Assembly (NCBI GenBank): GCA_027082775.1
Contig: JALWUI010000165.1
Location: forward strand, 1 to 43,276
Length of the DNA stretch: 43,276 nucleotides
Direction of reading: 5' to 3'
Source of the DNA: Candidatus Kapaibacterium sp.
GTDB taxonomy: Bacteria; Bacteroidota; Ignavibacteria; Kapaibacteriales; WFXC01
The notes beneath the pieces were generated by a model. It searched no databases. It saw nothing but the letters and a program-made list of their open reading frames with translations, and was not told the DNA's origin. This document shows, one piece after another, positions 29,592 to 39,650 of this stretch; the first letter of the stretch is position 1; each line of letters starts with the position of its first letter. The translations under genes and the position numbers were made by a program.

Positions 29592-30803
29592 CTATTTCCT
29601 GTATATCCACTCAATATGTCGCTCTTGCCCATAGCAAAAAGCAATAGCGTACAATCCACGGCTCCAGGTCATTGTCGGAATCCAGTAATACTGCTTTCCC
29701 GTCTGTATTGGAACATCCAGAATTTTTCGTCCCATACTATCGTAAACTTCAATCTTCGTCATTGGCAACCTGGTGTGAACTTCTATACCATCCGTTCCTT
29801 CCGATATGAGCTTCCATCGCGTTACTGGCTCTGTTTCTACACCACTTATCTGTCGCCATTTGACCACTATACGACTCGTGTCAAACTGCGTAACGCAATG
29901 ACAAACCGGCAACGCCTGAAATATGCCCACTGCAAAGCTCACTGTATCTGCCGACGTCGTATTGAGCACTACCCGCACTGAACACGCTGTCGAGCTCCAG
30001 TTGGAGTCTCCATAACATTGCCATTCATACCGTTGCTGCTCTGCACTCCATTCTGGTTGATCGCACTTTAAATCTCCGATAGGGAACAATTGCAATTGTT
30101 GCACCTCACCACTACCATCCAGTTGCTTGAAATACAGAGCAACCGTATCAACGCGATTGTTAAATATGTTCTGGAGCTCCATTGTGAATTGTAATGTATC
30201 TACCGGGATCGTCAGCACCGTATCATACGGGTATACATTCAATCGAGCTTGCCTGCTGAATTCGTCCCGAATCATCAATACGACAGGATCGACATTCCCG
30301 ATAGTACCCGGCACATCGATAACGGTATTATTATGGAGTCGACCAAAAGTCACCCGGCGCAGCGCAACATAACTCGTATCCGGACATCGAGGCTCACGCA
30401 CATTCCCTGCAATTGCTACCAGCGCTTTCTGAGGTTCAGCATTGTGCAGAAAACGCTGAACATTGCCACCTTCTACGACCACGACGCCATCTTCGACTGT
30501 ATGCATCTGAACAAAGTCCATCATCTCACTCAGCGTATTCGTCTTCAATAGGGTCGTTAGCGCAAACCTCGATGGATCGTACCCAATCTCGACCGCAAAT
30601 GATAGCAAACTATCCTGTACGTGAACCGTACCAACGGTTACCACCAGAATCACTCGCTGCACCGATCCACAAATATCCACCGGCTGACTCTGGATTCCGA
30701 CCACCTGAGCCGCTGTTGGGAAACTCCCACTAACCAAACTCAGGAGCGTTCCCAACCACTTCAATTTCTCAAAGAACTCACAATAAAAAACTCTTTTAAT
30801 CAC
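29592..30803 (-). CDS. Secreted protein, possible cohesin-like domain, degenerate T9SS-like C-terminus
   Basis: Signal-like N-terminus; VQDSLLSFAVEIGYDPSRFALTTLLKTNTL...VVVEGGNVQRF; C-terminal TKIEVYDSMGRKILDVPIQTGKQYYWIPTMTWSRGLYAIAF. Confidence 0.7.
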   Translation of the reverse strand: MIKRVFYCEFFEKLKWLGTLLSLVSGSFPTAAQVVGIQSQPVDICGSVQRVILVVTVGTVHVQDSLLSFAVEIGYDPSRFALTTLLKTNTLSEMMDFVQMHTVEDGVVVVEGGNVQRFLHNAEPQKALVAIAGNVREPRCPDTSYVALRRVTFGRLHNNTVIDVPGTIGNVDPVVLMIRDEFSRQARLNVYPYDTVLTIPVDTLQFTMELQNIFNNRVDTVALYFKQLDGSGEVQQLQLFPIGDLKCDQPEWSAEQQRYEWQCYGDSNWSSTACSVRVVLNTTSADTVSFAVGIFQALPVCHCVTQFDTSRIVVKWRQISGVETEPVTRWKLISEGTDGIEVHTRLPMTKIEVYDSMGRKILDVPIQTGKQYYWIPTMTWSRGLYAIAFCYGQERHIEWIYRK

Positions 30804-30844
30804 AGTCCTACAACTGTTTGCTATACGCTTTGTCTATGACAATT

Positions 30845-32866
30845 TTATCGCTTTGCTACTTGGTAAGTGCCAACAACCTGTCCGTCTTGGACAATCTGCC
30901 AGAAATAGATACCTGTTGCCACTGGATTCCCACTTCCATCTTTACCATCCCAGCGCAACTGCTGCATTTGCCCAGCTTCCAAATGACCATCCCACAGTGT
31001 TCGAAGCTTCTGTCCCAACTCGTTGACGATCTGGACTGTATAATGCCCCGTCTCAGGAGCAACATATCGCATCTGAACTTCGTTCACAAAGGGATTCGGG
31101 AAAATCTGGATCGCGGCTTGCTCCATACCAGCATTTGCAATCATTAAGGTTGTCCCTTTGCGCTGGACGTCGTTAAACCGAAGATCTGAAATCGTCACAG
31201 TGCTACCTGCAGGACGAATAATCAAATATCCCACGATTCCGGGAGCAAAATCTCCAGTTCCTGCTACCGCCACACGGTTTCCACTCCATTGCGTATACAA
31301 TCTCTGATCCCGGCCAGCAACCCCAACGAATTCTTCAATGGTAGCATTGGAAACTGTAAAAGTAAATCCAACGGTCGAATGCACATATCCATTGAGCCGA
31401 ACTGGAATGCTCACCATTCCATTGCCTATTGCTTCGGCTGTTCCAAATTCTATGGTTGTTGCTCGCATTACCGCCGCTGCCTTCCCATATCCCGGAATGG
31501 TATCCAGCAGCCAGGGCAGATCTGGCACTTTTCCGGCAATGTAGTTCAAAATCAATGCAGCATCGTATTCATTTGCCTGGAAGTACAAGTTGTTCCGAGA
31601 ATCATCGGCAGGCAGATCATCATAAACCCCAGCGCTTTTTACTGGCCACTCCCGACGATAGACAACCAAGTTTCCGTCCTGATCCAGGGAATCGCCGCTA
31701 TTATCCAGCTTCCGGGAAGAATACCAGAAACGTCCATTGTGGTTCACATCTGCGTGGTACGCCTGTCGGAACATCAAGCTATCCAGGGGCTGATTCTGCG
31801 CTACCGCCCGGAGAATGGTTAACACGTCATTGAGTGTCACATACCGATTCTGTGGCAATCCCGCATGCAATTGTCCGGGAATTTGAGACATATTGGCATC
31901 ACCATCTCCCCATCCAGCGATACCCGGTTTCGGCGTAGCGATAAATACAATAATGTTGTTATTTGCGCGAGACGGGGGCCAGATGCTGGTCAATCGCTGG
32001 CTCTTGATCACACTATCCTGCCCATCATATCCAGGAATGTAAGCACTGGAAGTGCTATCTTCTATGAAAAGCCCATTCATAAAAGAGGTATTTCCTCCCT
32101 GCGTCAGCGAGACTGACTCCAATCCTACCGCAGAACCACTAATCTTTGTAATACCTGGAATGCCACCAATGATTCCATAATGGAACTCAATATTCCCCTG
32201 ATCGCCCGTTTTTGGCTCGCCAACAGCCGGTGATTCATAGATTTTCACCTGGAAATTGGCAATACTGGAAGGCTGCGGTGCTGGATTAGCTGCGTTGGGA
32301 TTATTAGGATCAGTCGGATCAAAGAAATAATTCACGTTCAAATTCTTCCACTGAATGGTCAGCACCCGTGAACCGGGTTGTCCGGAAATGTAATAAGAAA
32401 TTTCCGACGGCATAAATCCAACGTCACTGGGCGTACGATAATAGTGATCCCCCCAGAACGGAGCAATTACCCCATTAGGAGAGTTCTTGCTGAACATATT
32501 GTTGGGATCATTCGTCCCAAAAACGGCTGGCAAATCCCCTACTTGAACAAAACCATTAACATTGACCTGAATTCGGGTATATCGCTGTCCATCAAATTCA
32601 AATTCAAACGGCAACTCAATGCCGAATTCCTGCGTCACAGGATTATAATAAAATCCATCGTCCGGATCCAGAATACTCGAATTCAAAGGATCCCGAAAAT
32701 CCTCAGCCGGGAGCACTACCCGGTCTGTTGGTAATTCCTGATAGGGTGCATTCTCAATCGTATTGGTAAAGTAAGAATAAATCTGTGCAAAAGTGTTTGC
32801 TACAGGCAACAAAAGAAGCCCTACAGCAAATGCTGCCACAGAAAAAATCCGTTGCTGCAACTTCAT
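30845..32866 (-). CDS. Secreted dockerin-like/cohesin-like protein with FlgD/T9SS-type C-terminal domain
   Basis: DGDAN..VTLNDVLTILRAV, ADVNHNGRF..EYDAALILNYIAGKVPDLP (dockerin-like); MVSIPVRLNGYVHSTVGFTFTVSNATIEEFVGV (cohesin-like); IFPNPFVNEVQMRYVAPETGHYTVQIVNELGQ..GIYFWQIVQDGQVVGTYQVAKR. Confidence 0.82.
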   Translation of the reverse strand: MKLQQRIFSVAAFAVGLLLLPVANTFAQIYSYFTNTIENAPYQELPTDRVVLPAEDFRDPLNSSILDPDDGFYYNPVTQEFGIELPFEFEFDGQRYTRIQVNVNGFVQVGDLPAVFGTNDPNNMFSKNSPNGVIAPFWGDHYYRTPSDVGFMPSEISYYISGQPGSRVLTIQWKNLNVNYFFDPTDPNNPNAANPAPQPSSIANFQVKIYESPAVGEPKTGDQGNIEFHYGIIGGIPGITKISGSAVGLESVSLTQGGNTSFMNGLFIEDSTSSAYIPGYDGQDSVIKSQRLTSIWPPSRANNNIIVFIATPKPGIAGWGDGDANMSQIPGQLHAGLPQNRYVTLNDVLTILRAVAQNQPLDSLMFRQAYHADVNHNGRFWYSSRKLDNSGDSLDQDGNLVVYRREWPVKSAGVYDDLPADDSRNNLYFQANEYDAALILNYIAGKVPDLPWLLDTIPGYGKAAAVMRATTIEFGTAEAIGNGMVSIPVRLNGYVHSTVGFTFTVSNATIEEFVGVAGRDQRLYTQWSGNRVAVAGTGDFAPGIVGYLIIRPAGSTVTISDLRFNDVQRKGTTLMIANAGMEQAAIQIFPNPFVNEVQMRYVAPETGHYTVQIVNELGQKLRTLWDGHLEAGQMQQLRWDGKDGSGNPVATGIYFWQIVQDGQVVGTYQVAKR

Positions 32867-32920
32867 AACTCTTCCCTTTATGTTATTCCAACATTTTAAC
32901 TGTCACCGTTTTATCTGTTC

Positions 32921-32958
32921 TCCGGGAACTCCTTTTTTATACCAAAGGAGCTCCCGGA
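32921..32958. terminator. Strong hairpin between the giant Pmp-like gene and the dockerin gene (partial terminator or processing site)
   Basis: TCCGGGA-a-CTCCTTT-tttatacc-AAAGGAG-c-TCCCGGA: 7+7 bp with one mismatch; no U-tract on the minus strand. Confidence 0.45.
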
Positions 32959-32973
32959 AACATTTTGCCGTAC

Positions 32974-35900
32974 TTACCGCACAACGGTCACTGGATAGAG
33001 CAGCACCTGGTCATCCAACTCAATGCGATAGAAGTACAACCCCGCTGCTACACGTTGCCCGGCCATATTCACAACATTCCACTCATACCGATAAGTGCCA
33101 GCAGCAACTTTTGCCTGCCCAAGCACCTGCACGGTTTGTCCCATCACATCTACCACTTCTACTTTCAAGTGGGTTGGATGGTCCGTTGTAACAACCACCG
33201 TTGCTTGCTCTTCAATCGGATTGGGATAGGTACTAATCCGCACACCTGCTGGCTGATGACCTTCTGCAACGCTAACAGCCGTTGAGGAATCCTTGACGAT
33301 CTCGAATCCGGTAATCTTCGTATCGTAAACTGTGACCGTGATTTGCCCGTTATCATCCTGAATATCAACGCCAGCCGATGCCCGGTAATGACCAGTGCGC
33401 ATATTGATATAGAACACATTCCCCTTGGAATTCGCATCTCGCATATACCAATCAATTCCGGGGAACGGCGATGGCACCGTATTCTTATCCCAGCTAATCG
33501 TCACCGGATAAAGCGCCCCCGATTGATCTCCGTATCCCGCCTGGAACCCTGCTTCCAGTGGCCGATCTGAGGACTTGGGAACGATATTCCGTAAGATTCC
33601 TGTCCGTTCCGGAATCATCCACCGAGCATCGAAAATGTTTGCTGGCGGAATGGGCGGAATTTCAAATTCACAGTAATTGGAATCCAGCTTCCCAATACCA
33701 CCCAGATCTGCGTCCTTCCCGGTCGTCGCATTGATAGCGGTTCCCCATTCCAGAATCTGATAAGCACCAGCGGCATTTTCAATGCGAATTGTGCTGACAA
33801 AATCGGTTTCTTCGGAAACAGCAATCCGATAGGTCAGGGTTGCCTGCTCACCTTCTTTATCCACCGCTACAATTTCAATCGTTACCGTTCCATCCGGATT
33901 GCGCGGTGTATTGTTATCAACCGTTCCTGAGACTGTTACCACAACAGTATCAATTCCACTCCCTGTGACGGTAGAAGGATCAACGGTAAATCCAGACGGT
34001 TGCGTAACAGTCAGCGTAATTTCCTCTACCGCATCATCGGGGAATGTCCGCTTCAGATCCAGATCGGTCAAGGTAATTTGCTCACTATACTGTTCACCCA
34101 CATCGACACATTCCACCAGCGGATCTCGATACAATGCAGGCGGATGATTGACCATCTGAACTTCGATGGGAATCTGCTTGACGTGCGTCAAACCATACTC
34201 ATCAGTTACCAACACCGTGATCGTATCAGCATTGGCGCCCAGGCGTGGCGCATCTTCCACCCGCGGAATTCCGTACAGTCGACCGGTCTCAGGATCAATC
34301 TTCAGCCATCGTGGGGTCTTGGCACGCGACGTGATTTCATCCCAGTTTCCTGCTTCGGGATAGCACGGATCCCGCAGAATACCGGTTGTCGGTTCATACA
34401 ACAACTCAAAGGTATGCCGCTGGTCAAAGTTGGGATCGTAGACCTTAATGACCCGTGTCGTATCGAACAATTGAGCATTATACTCTTCATCCTCTACAGC
34501 AACAGCCACCTGATCGGTTACAATCAACGGTGAGAAGTTAATCAGGATCGGCTTGGTAATCATATTGACCCCACCGTGACCATCGTGGACAACAACAGTA
34601 ATAATCGTATCAGTGTACAACCACTGGTTATACTGCGATATGGGCTTCAACAAAGTTGACCGTGCTGTTGCCGAATCAATCCGAGCCCGCAAGAGGCCTT
34701 TCTCAGTGAACGCAGCAGCATAAGGATCAGGATTGCCACTCTCATCCTGCAAGTACTCTGGAGCTAACCACTGCGGACGCACCTGTGACAATCCGCCAAC
34801 GGCTGTATCTTCCGGATTATTCCGAACACCTACCGTTGCAAATCCATACGCAACCTTCCCGTATCGGAAATCCCATCCCTGGGCAGCAGCTACTGAATCT
34901 TCCGCCTCATCATCCGTATCAAAATCAACGTCGAAGCGCAAGGAATCTGTCACACTTGCAATCAGGGTATCATTAGTCTGGCAGCGAGCATTAACAGCGG
35001 TGAACACCGGAATACTGTCGATAACCAGAATTCGGAATCGATACTCAATGGTATGATCCCACGCATAGTTGACAGTATCCTGTTGCAAGAAGCGCGCATT
35101 ATCGCTATCATAAACAGTAGCGTTGAGATAATCCCGATACAGGTAGATGTACTTAGCGATTTCCTCGTCGCTCAATCCCAATTTCTTCAGGCTATCCACC
35201 ACTTCTGCGGATGGCGCCCAATTGCGGACCCGCACAACTACTTCTTCACCGCCCGGCACAACGAATGGATTCGTTGGCTGTCCTTTAAATTGCAGGTAGC
35301 TGATAGCACCATAGTACGAGGGTACGTTATAGAAGAGCGTATCAGCATCCAGCCAATAGGACAAACCACTACCCGGTGCAACTTCCCACTCATAGGTCAA
35401 CGCCGGGTACTGATCCGGGAAGAACACGGATCGTGGATCATAGAATTTATTGGTGTCCACTGCTGTCGCTGTGAGAATCGAATCCCGTCCAATACCACTC
35501 CCTGCCGGACGTGGATAGCTAATGTCTTCCTTCAACATTATCAGATTCTGCAATTCTGCCGGCTGCACTTCTTGCAGATCCACAATATTCCCCGTCCATA
35601 CCGGTGGCTTCGTAGATGCAGCAATGCGGAAGGTAATTCCCTTATTGATTGCAGCGTTCACGCCCTCACGCCACAATACCGTCCGTGAAACAATCAGGAT
35701 TTCATCCCCAACATTCACTGGCAAAGCAGAATACTTCTCACCAGCGAAATAAACCACATTTTCACCACCATTCGTAGAAGCTGGTAGATCGGGACGGTTG
35801 GAATACTGAAATCCTGTTCCACCCAACCGATCCTCACTGTGTTCATATTTTCGTCCACGCAGCACTGCTAAGTCCTCATTTTGGGCATTACGATAGAGGT

Positions 35901-38900
35901 AATCAAGCAATGTTGCTCCTGAACCAAAGTTTGCTAATCCCTCAGCCGTCCGGCGAATAAACGGATTATTATTCCGATCTGCCGAATCGGGCACAAACTC
36001 AACGCGACCACGGAAAACTTCACTGGTCTTATCAATCTGCTTTAAGTTCACCCGGATAAAGTCACCAGTGTTGTTGTTAATGACAAAGAAGACGGTTTCG
36101 TGGAATGCCCGCTCATCATTGTTGTTCAGCTCCGCTGCTCCAGAGTAATCTGCCCACGCTTCTAAGAAGAGCGGATATCCAATGGGATGATCTCCTACAA
36201 ATTCCGTTTGCAGTGCAGCAATATTGGGATCACTTTCAGCCACAAAAGGATCTCGGGTCCAGCGCCGTACTACTTTACCAGCATAATGCTCGCTATAATT
36301 CGGGTCGTTCGGATCAGCGCTATACGTTCGAAGATGTGGCGGAATACCAACAGCAAAGTCTTCGACCCGTGCAAGTCGCCGCTTCGAGTAATCTGCCGTT
36401 TTAATATCTGTTCCCTTGTCGAAAATGTCATACACAACCCCTTGCTGGAGGTATTTTTCGGGAATGCTCACGGTAAAGTCATCCGAGACCGGAATCGGTG
36501 TGTAAGAGTACTTACTCAAAGACTCAAACGGTCCCTGTTGTTTCCCGCTGCCGCCCTGGACAAATGGCAATTGCGATTCATTCGGATCGCCACCAATAAA
36601 GAAGGTTTCTTGAACCGCGTTCCGATCTACAATGATAGTATGAACATCCGGTCCGGTTTCACCCCAGTAATTCCCCTGGAGCAAATTCACCCCACCATAA
36701 CCGATTCCTGTTGTACCTGCCAGCACTCCCTTTGTATTCGGAGCATCCGGCAGACGAATCAAAAACCGAGCGGAATTGTCATAAATAGCATTTGCCAAAA
36801 CGGAGTAGTCATCACTGGGATACGGTCCTACAACATCACCGTACAACACAGCTCCTGCCAGATCACTGGATGCCTCATTCTGCCCATTTACGTACGGACC
36901 GGTAATAACGTTCTGATCCTTCCCGATCTCAGAGGTTGCAACATTCCCTGTAATCAGGCATCGATTGAACACAAGTGCTAAGTCATAATTATCCGAGTAA
37001 ACAACAGCCCCGGAATATGCTTTGTTGTCCTGGAAGCGGACACGATCAAAGACAAACATATCGCCACGAGAAGCCATTGGTTGATCAACGATATAGATAG
37101 CACCGCCCAATCCGGTTCCATTCTCCGGAATGTTCGTTCCCGGATGGTATCGAGAAACATCACCGGTTTGTGGCTGCGTTGTACCACTCCCCATTTGATC
37201 CATATTGGGAATCGCCTCATTTTCCAGGAACCGGGTCAATGAGCGTACATCCGCATCAACACTGCCACCATAGGTGTAAACATCGTCACCACCAGTAGTG
37301 TAGGTATTGCCGCTGACAGCATCGAAATCCGTCAGGAAATATCGGTTGACGCTGACATCCGGTGCAACGATACACAATGCACCGCCATTACCGTTGTAAG
37401 CTTTATTCCGCAAGAACTCCACAGCGCGGACCGACTTCACTTCGGCATTAAACGCATAGATCGCTCCACCACCACGGACCTGCGCCAAAAGCCCCGAAGT
37501 AATATTGCCAAAATACTTCTTCAAGAACACCGTGTCTCCAACAACGTTATCCTCAAAAAGCACGCGAGTTAAATCAATCGAGCGATCATCAGGATCCAGC
37601 GAGCTAAACGTTACCACACTAATAGCACCACCGGAAAAGCCAGCTTTGTTACCTTTGAACTCTACTCGATAACCTGCACCGTAGTTGATGGTGGTACCAA
37701 ACACGCCTCCTGCCCCGTAAACTCTAACACGCTTCTTGGCATAAATGGCACCACCATCGTGGGAAGCTTCGTTATTAACAAAGCGAATTTTATACCCGTA
37801 TCCTCGGGTAACGGCGGTCGCATTGGATCCACCGATTGTCGGAGAAGGCAACAGATTCACTGCATTGGTTGGAACCAACAGGAACGTATAGATAGCACCA
37901 CCACGTGCTGCCGAATTTTCTTCAAAGACTGTTTCAACCCCACCCTGATCCACATCATAGCTGGAACGCACTTGAATGCGCGGAGAATTCGCTGATGCAT
38001 AGATGGCTCCTCCCTGAGAATAATCGGCAGGATTCGTATTAAAGGGGGTTGAGGTAGAATTATTTTTAAATCGTCCTGCAAAAATGACAGAGGTTGCATC
38101 CCCAACATAAACAGCACCACCTTTTGCTCCCTGGGTTGTCTTTCCGTTATTCGGCGTTACGGGTTGCAGATTGATCGCCTGATTGCCTTCGAAGATCACA
38201 AAATCCCGATCTGATTCGAAGCCTTGATTATCACCCAGCGAAATCTCCATCAAGTTCCGTCCGGCGATATACACCGCGCCACCAAAAGCCTGGTTTTTAT
38301 AGTCGTGATACGGATCCACCGTTGCCGCTTCGTCCATATTATCTTGAATGCCGATGGGCACTCCATTTTGATCATATACTTGCACTACATCTGCCAGCAG
38401 CACTTTATTATTCCGGAAAGTCAACTGCCGGACTCGTCCAAGATAGATGGCTAAACGTCCATCATCCACTGCCTGCCGCTGCAAATCTGTTAATGGCTCA
38501 CTGGTGGGATACATCAACTGATCAATTGCTCGAATCTGTTGATTGATCGGCATTCCAGTTTCCGGATCCGTAACATTAGGATTGACGGCATTCATCGGAT
38601 CGGTGGAATAGTATCCAACGCCCAAATTATCCAGATCAACTGAAGGATACACTGCTGGTGTTCCTCCCGGTCCAAAATCATCTAACGGAGCCTGCAAAAA
38701 TTGGACAGCACCTCCTCGATATCGAGCCATATTGTTTTCAAACACACAATTCACCAACCACGTACGGCTGGAGAACGTGGTCAATGCTCCTCCGGATCCA
38801 TTTGTCATCGACAACAGCCGCTTATTGAAAGCTTCATACTGCGCTGCAACGCCTGGCGTTGGCGGCTGATAAATTGGCACCCGATCAACAGTAGTATCTT

Positions 38901-39609
38901 TACGGAAATTCTTGAAATCAACATCCCGGAAGTACGCTGCTTTGGCTCCCGGCAGCACAATAATGTGTCCCCATTCTCGAGAAAAGCTATTGACCGGACG
39001 CCCTTCAAAAGTGATCCGTCCTGCGACTACATTGACTGATCCTCCACCGGGCCGCGACCACGGCGTTACTTTCAAATTTGGATCGATATCGGCAAACTCA
39101 ATGCGAGAAGCCTTGTAAATAATCGCCTTCCCTGCTGGCAAATTCTGCAATCGGGAATCGGTACTACTCAAATTGATGTTAAAAATATCTTCTCGCTTCG
39201 AAATGTTCACCGTTGGTTCATTGATTACCGAGGCGGAAACAACATTCGGATAGGCGAAATAATCCAGATCCGCGTATCCGTCCTCAAACTGCGTATACTG
39301 TGGATCCAGCGGATCGATCACATTGGGATTGTACGTTGCAGTCACCCGACCATCGGCAATCAATCGACCGCCAGCCCAGACAATAATCCGCCCGTTCGGC
39401 AGAAACTCCACCTTGGTTCCGGGCTCAATAAGCAACGTCCCTTCAATCTTATAAGTACCGCTAATGCGGTACAGCGTATCCTTGAGAAAGATACGCGTTT
39501 GATTACTCGGCAAAACCCCGGAAATTTCTTTAACCGGTTGTGCCAGCAAATGCAAAATGCTGAACAGTGCGACGACAACTACGGAAAAAGTACGAATCCA
39601 CCGTTGCAT
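32974..39609 (-). CDS. Giant (~2.2 kaa) Pmp-like beta-helix surface protein with T9SS type A sorting domain
   Basis: Signal MQRWIRTFSVVVVALFSILHLLAQ after GAGGG; at least 11 GGA[ILV] and about 10 FxxN motifs; C-terminal ISTYPNPIEEQATVVVTTDHPTHLKVEVVDVMGQTVQVL...AAGLYFYRIELDDQVLLYPVTVVR. Confidence 0.9.
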   Translation of the reverse strand: MQRWIRTFSVVVVALFSILHLLAQPVKEISGVLPSNQTRIFLKDTLYRISGTYKIEGTLLIEPGTKVEFLPNGRIIVWAGGRLIADGRVTATYNPNVIDPLDPQYTQFEDGYADLDYFAYPNVVSASVINEPTVNISKREDIFNINLSSTDSRLQNLPAGKAIIYKASRIEFADIDPNLKVTPWSRPGGGSVNVVAGRITFEGRPVNSFSREWGHIIVLPGAKAAYFRDVDFKNFRKDTTVDRVPIYQPPTPGVAAQYEAFNKRLLSMTNGSGGALTTFSSRTWLVNCVFENNMARYRGGAVQFLQAPLDDFGPGGTPAVYPSVDLDNLGVGYYSTDPMNAVNPNVTDPETGMPINQQIRAIDQLMYPTSEPLTDLQRQAVDDGRLAIYLGRVRQLTFRNNKVLLADVVQVYDQNGVPIGIQDNMDEAATVDPYHDYKNQAFGGAVYIAGRNLMEISLGDNQGFESDRDFVIFEGNQAINLQPVTPNNGKTTQGAKGGAVYVGDATSVIFAGRFKNNSTSTPFNTNPADYSQGGAIYASANSPRIQVRSSYDVDQGGVETVFEENSAARGGAIYTFLLVPTNAVNLLPSPTIGGSNATAVTRGYGYKIRFVNNEASHDGGAIYAKKRVRVYGAGGVFGTTINYGAGYRVEFKGNKAGFSGGAISVVTFSSLDPDDRSIDLTRVLFEDNVVGDTVFLKKYFGNITSGLLAQVRGGGAIYAFNAEVKSVRAVEFLRNKAYNGNGGALCIVAPDVSVNRYFLTDFDAVSGNTYTTGGDDVYTYGGSVDADVRSLTRFLENEAIPNMDQMGSGTTQPQTGDVSRYHPGTNIPENGTGLGGAIYIVDQPMASRGDMFVFDRVRFQDNKAYSGAVVYSDNYDLALVFNRCLITGNVATSEIGKDQNVITGPYVNGQNEASSDLAGAVLYGDVVGPYPSDDYSVLANAIYDNSARFLIRLPDAPNTKGVLAGTTGIGYGGVNLLQGNYWGETGPDVHTIIVDRNAVQETFFIGGDPNESQLPFVQGGSGKQQGPFESLSKYSYTPIPVSDDFTVSIPEKYLQQGVVYDIFDKGTDIKTADYSKRRLARVEDFAVGIPPHLRTYSADPNDPNYSEHYAGKVVRRWTRDPFVAESDPNIAALQTEFVGDHPIGYPLFLEAWADYSGAAELNNNDERAFHETVFFVINNNTGDFIRVNLKQIDKTSEVFRGRVEFVPDSADRNNNPFIRRTAEGLANFGSGATLLDYLYRNAQNEDLAVLRGRKYEHSEDRLGGTGFQYSNRPDLPASTNGGENVVYFAGEKYSALPVNVGDEILIVSRTVLWREGVNAAINKGITFRIAASTKPPVWTGNIVDLQEVQPAELQNLIMLKEDISYPRPAGSGIGRDSILTATAVDTNKFYDPRSVFFPDQYPALTYEWEVAPGSGLSYWLDADTLFYNVPSYYGAISYLQFKGQPTNPFVVPGGEEVVVRVRNWAPSAEVVDSLKKLGLSDEEIAKYIYLYRDYLNATVYDSDNARFLQQDTVNYAWDHTIEYRFRILVIDSIPVFTAVNARCQTNDTLIASVTDSLRFDVDFDTDDEAEDSVAAAQGWDFRYGKVAYGFATVGVRNNPEDTAVGGLSQVRPQWLAPEYLQDESGNPDPYAAAFTEKGLLRARIDSATARSTLLKPISQYNQWLYTDTIITVVVHDGHGGVNMITKPILINFSPLIVTDQVAVAVEDEEYNAQLFDTTRVIKVYDPNFDQRHTFELLYEPTTGILRDPCYPEAGNWDEITSRAKTPRWLKIDPETGRLYGIPRVEDAPRLGANADTITVLVTDEYGLTHVKQIPIEVQMVNHPPALYRDPLVECVDVGEQYSEQITLTDLDLKRTFPDDAVEEITLTVTQPSGFTVDPSTVTGSGIDTVVVTVSGTVDNNTPRNPDGTVTIEIVAVDKEGEQATLTYRIAVSEETDFVSTIRIENAAGAYQILEWGTAINATTGKDADLGGIGKLDSNYCEFEIPPIPPANIFDARWMIPERTGILRNIVPKSSDRPLEAGFQAGYGDQSGALYPVTISWDKNTVPSPFPGIDWYMRDANSKGNVFYINMRTGHYRASAGVDIQDDNGQITVTVYDTKITGFEIVKDSSTAVSVAEGHQPAGVRISTYPNPIEEQATVVVTTDHPTHLKVEVVDVMGQTVQVLGQAKVAAGTYRYEWNVVNMAGQRVAAGLYFYRIELDDQVLLYPVTVVR

Positions 39610-39650
39610 AGGTCCCTCACCTTTATAATTGTTACTCACTTTTTGATTCC

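Noticed and set aside
36187-36981. 264-aa plus-strand ORF inside the giant Pmp-like gene
   Set aside because: Antisense shadow ORF; opposite frame has clear repeat motifs.
36850-38800. Repeat-rich region considered as a CRISPR or DNA tandem repeat
   Set aside because: Repetition is at protein level only (GGA[ILV], FxxN) with irregular spacing and no constant DNA repeat.
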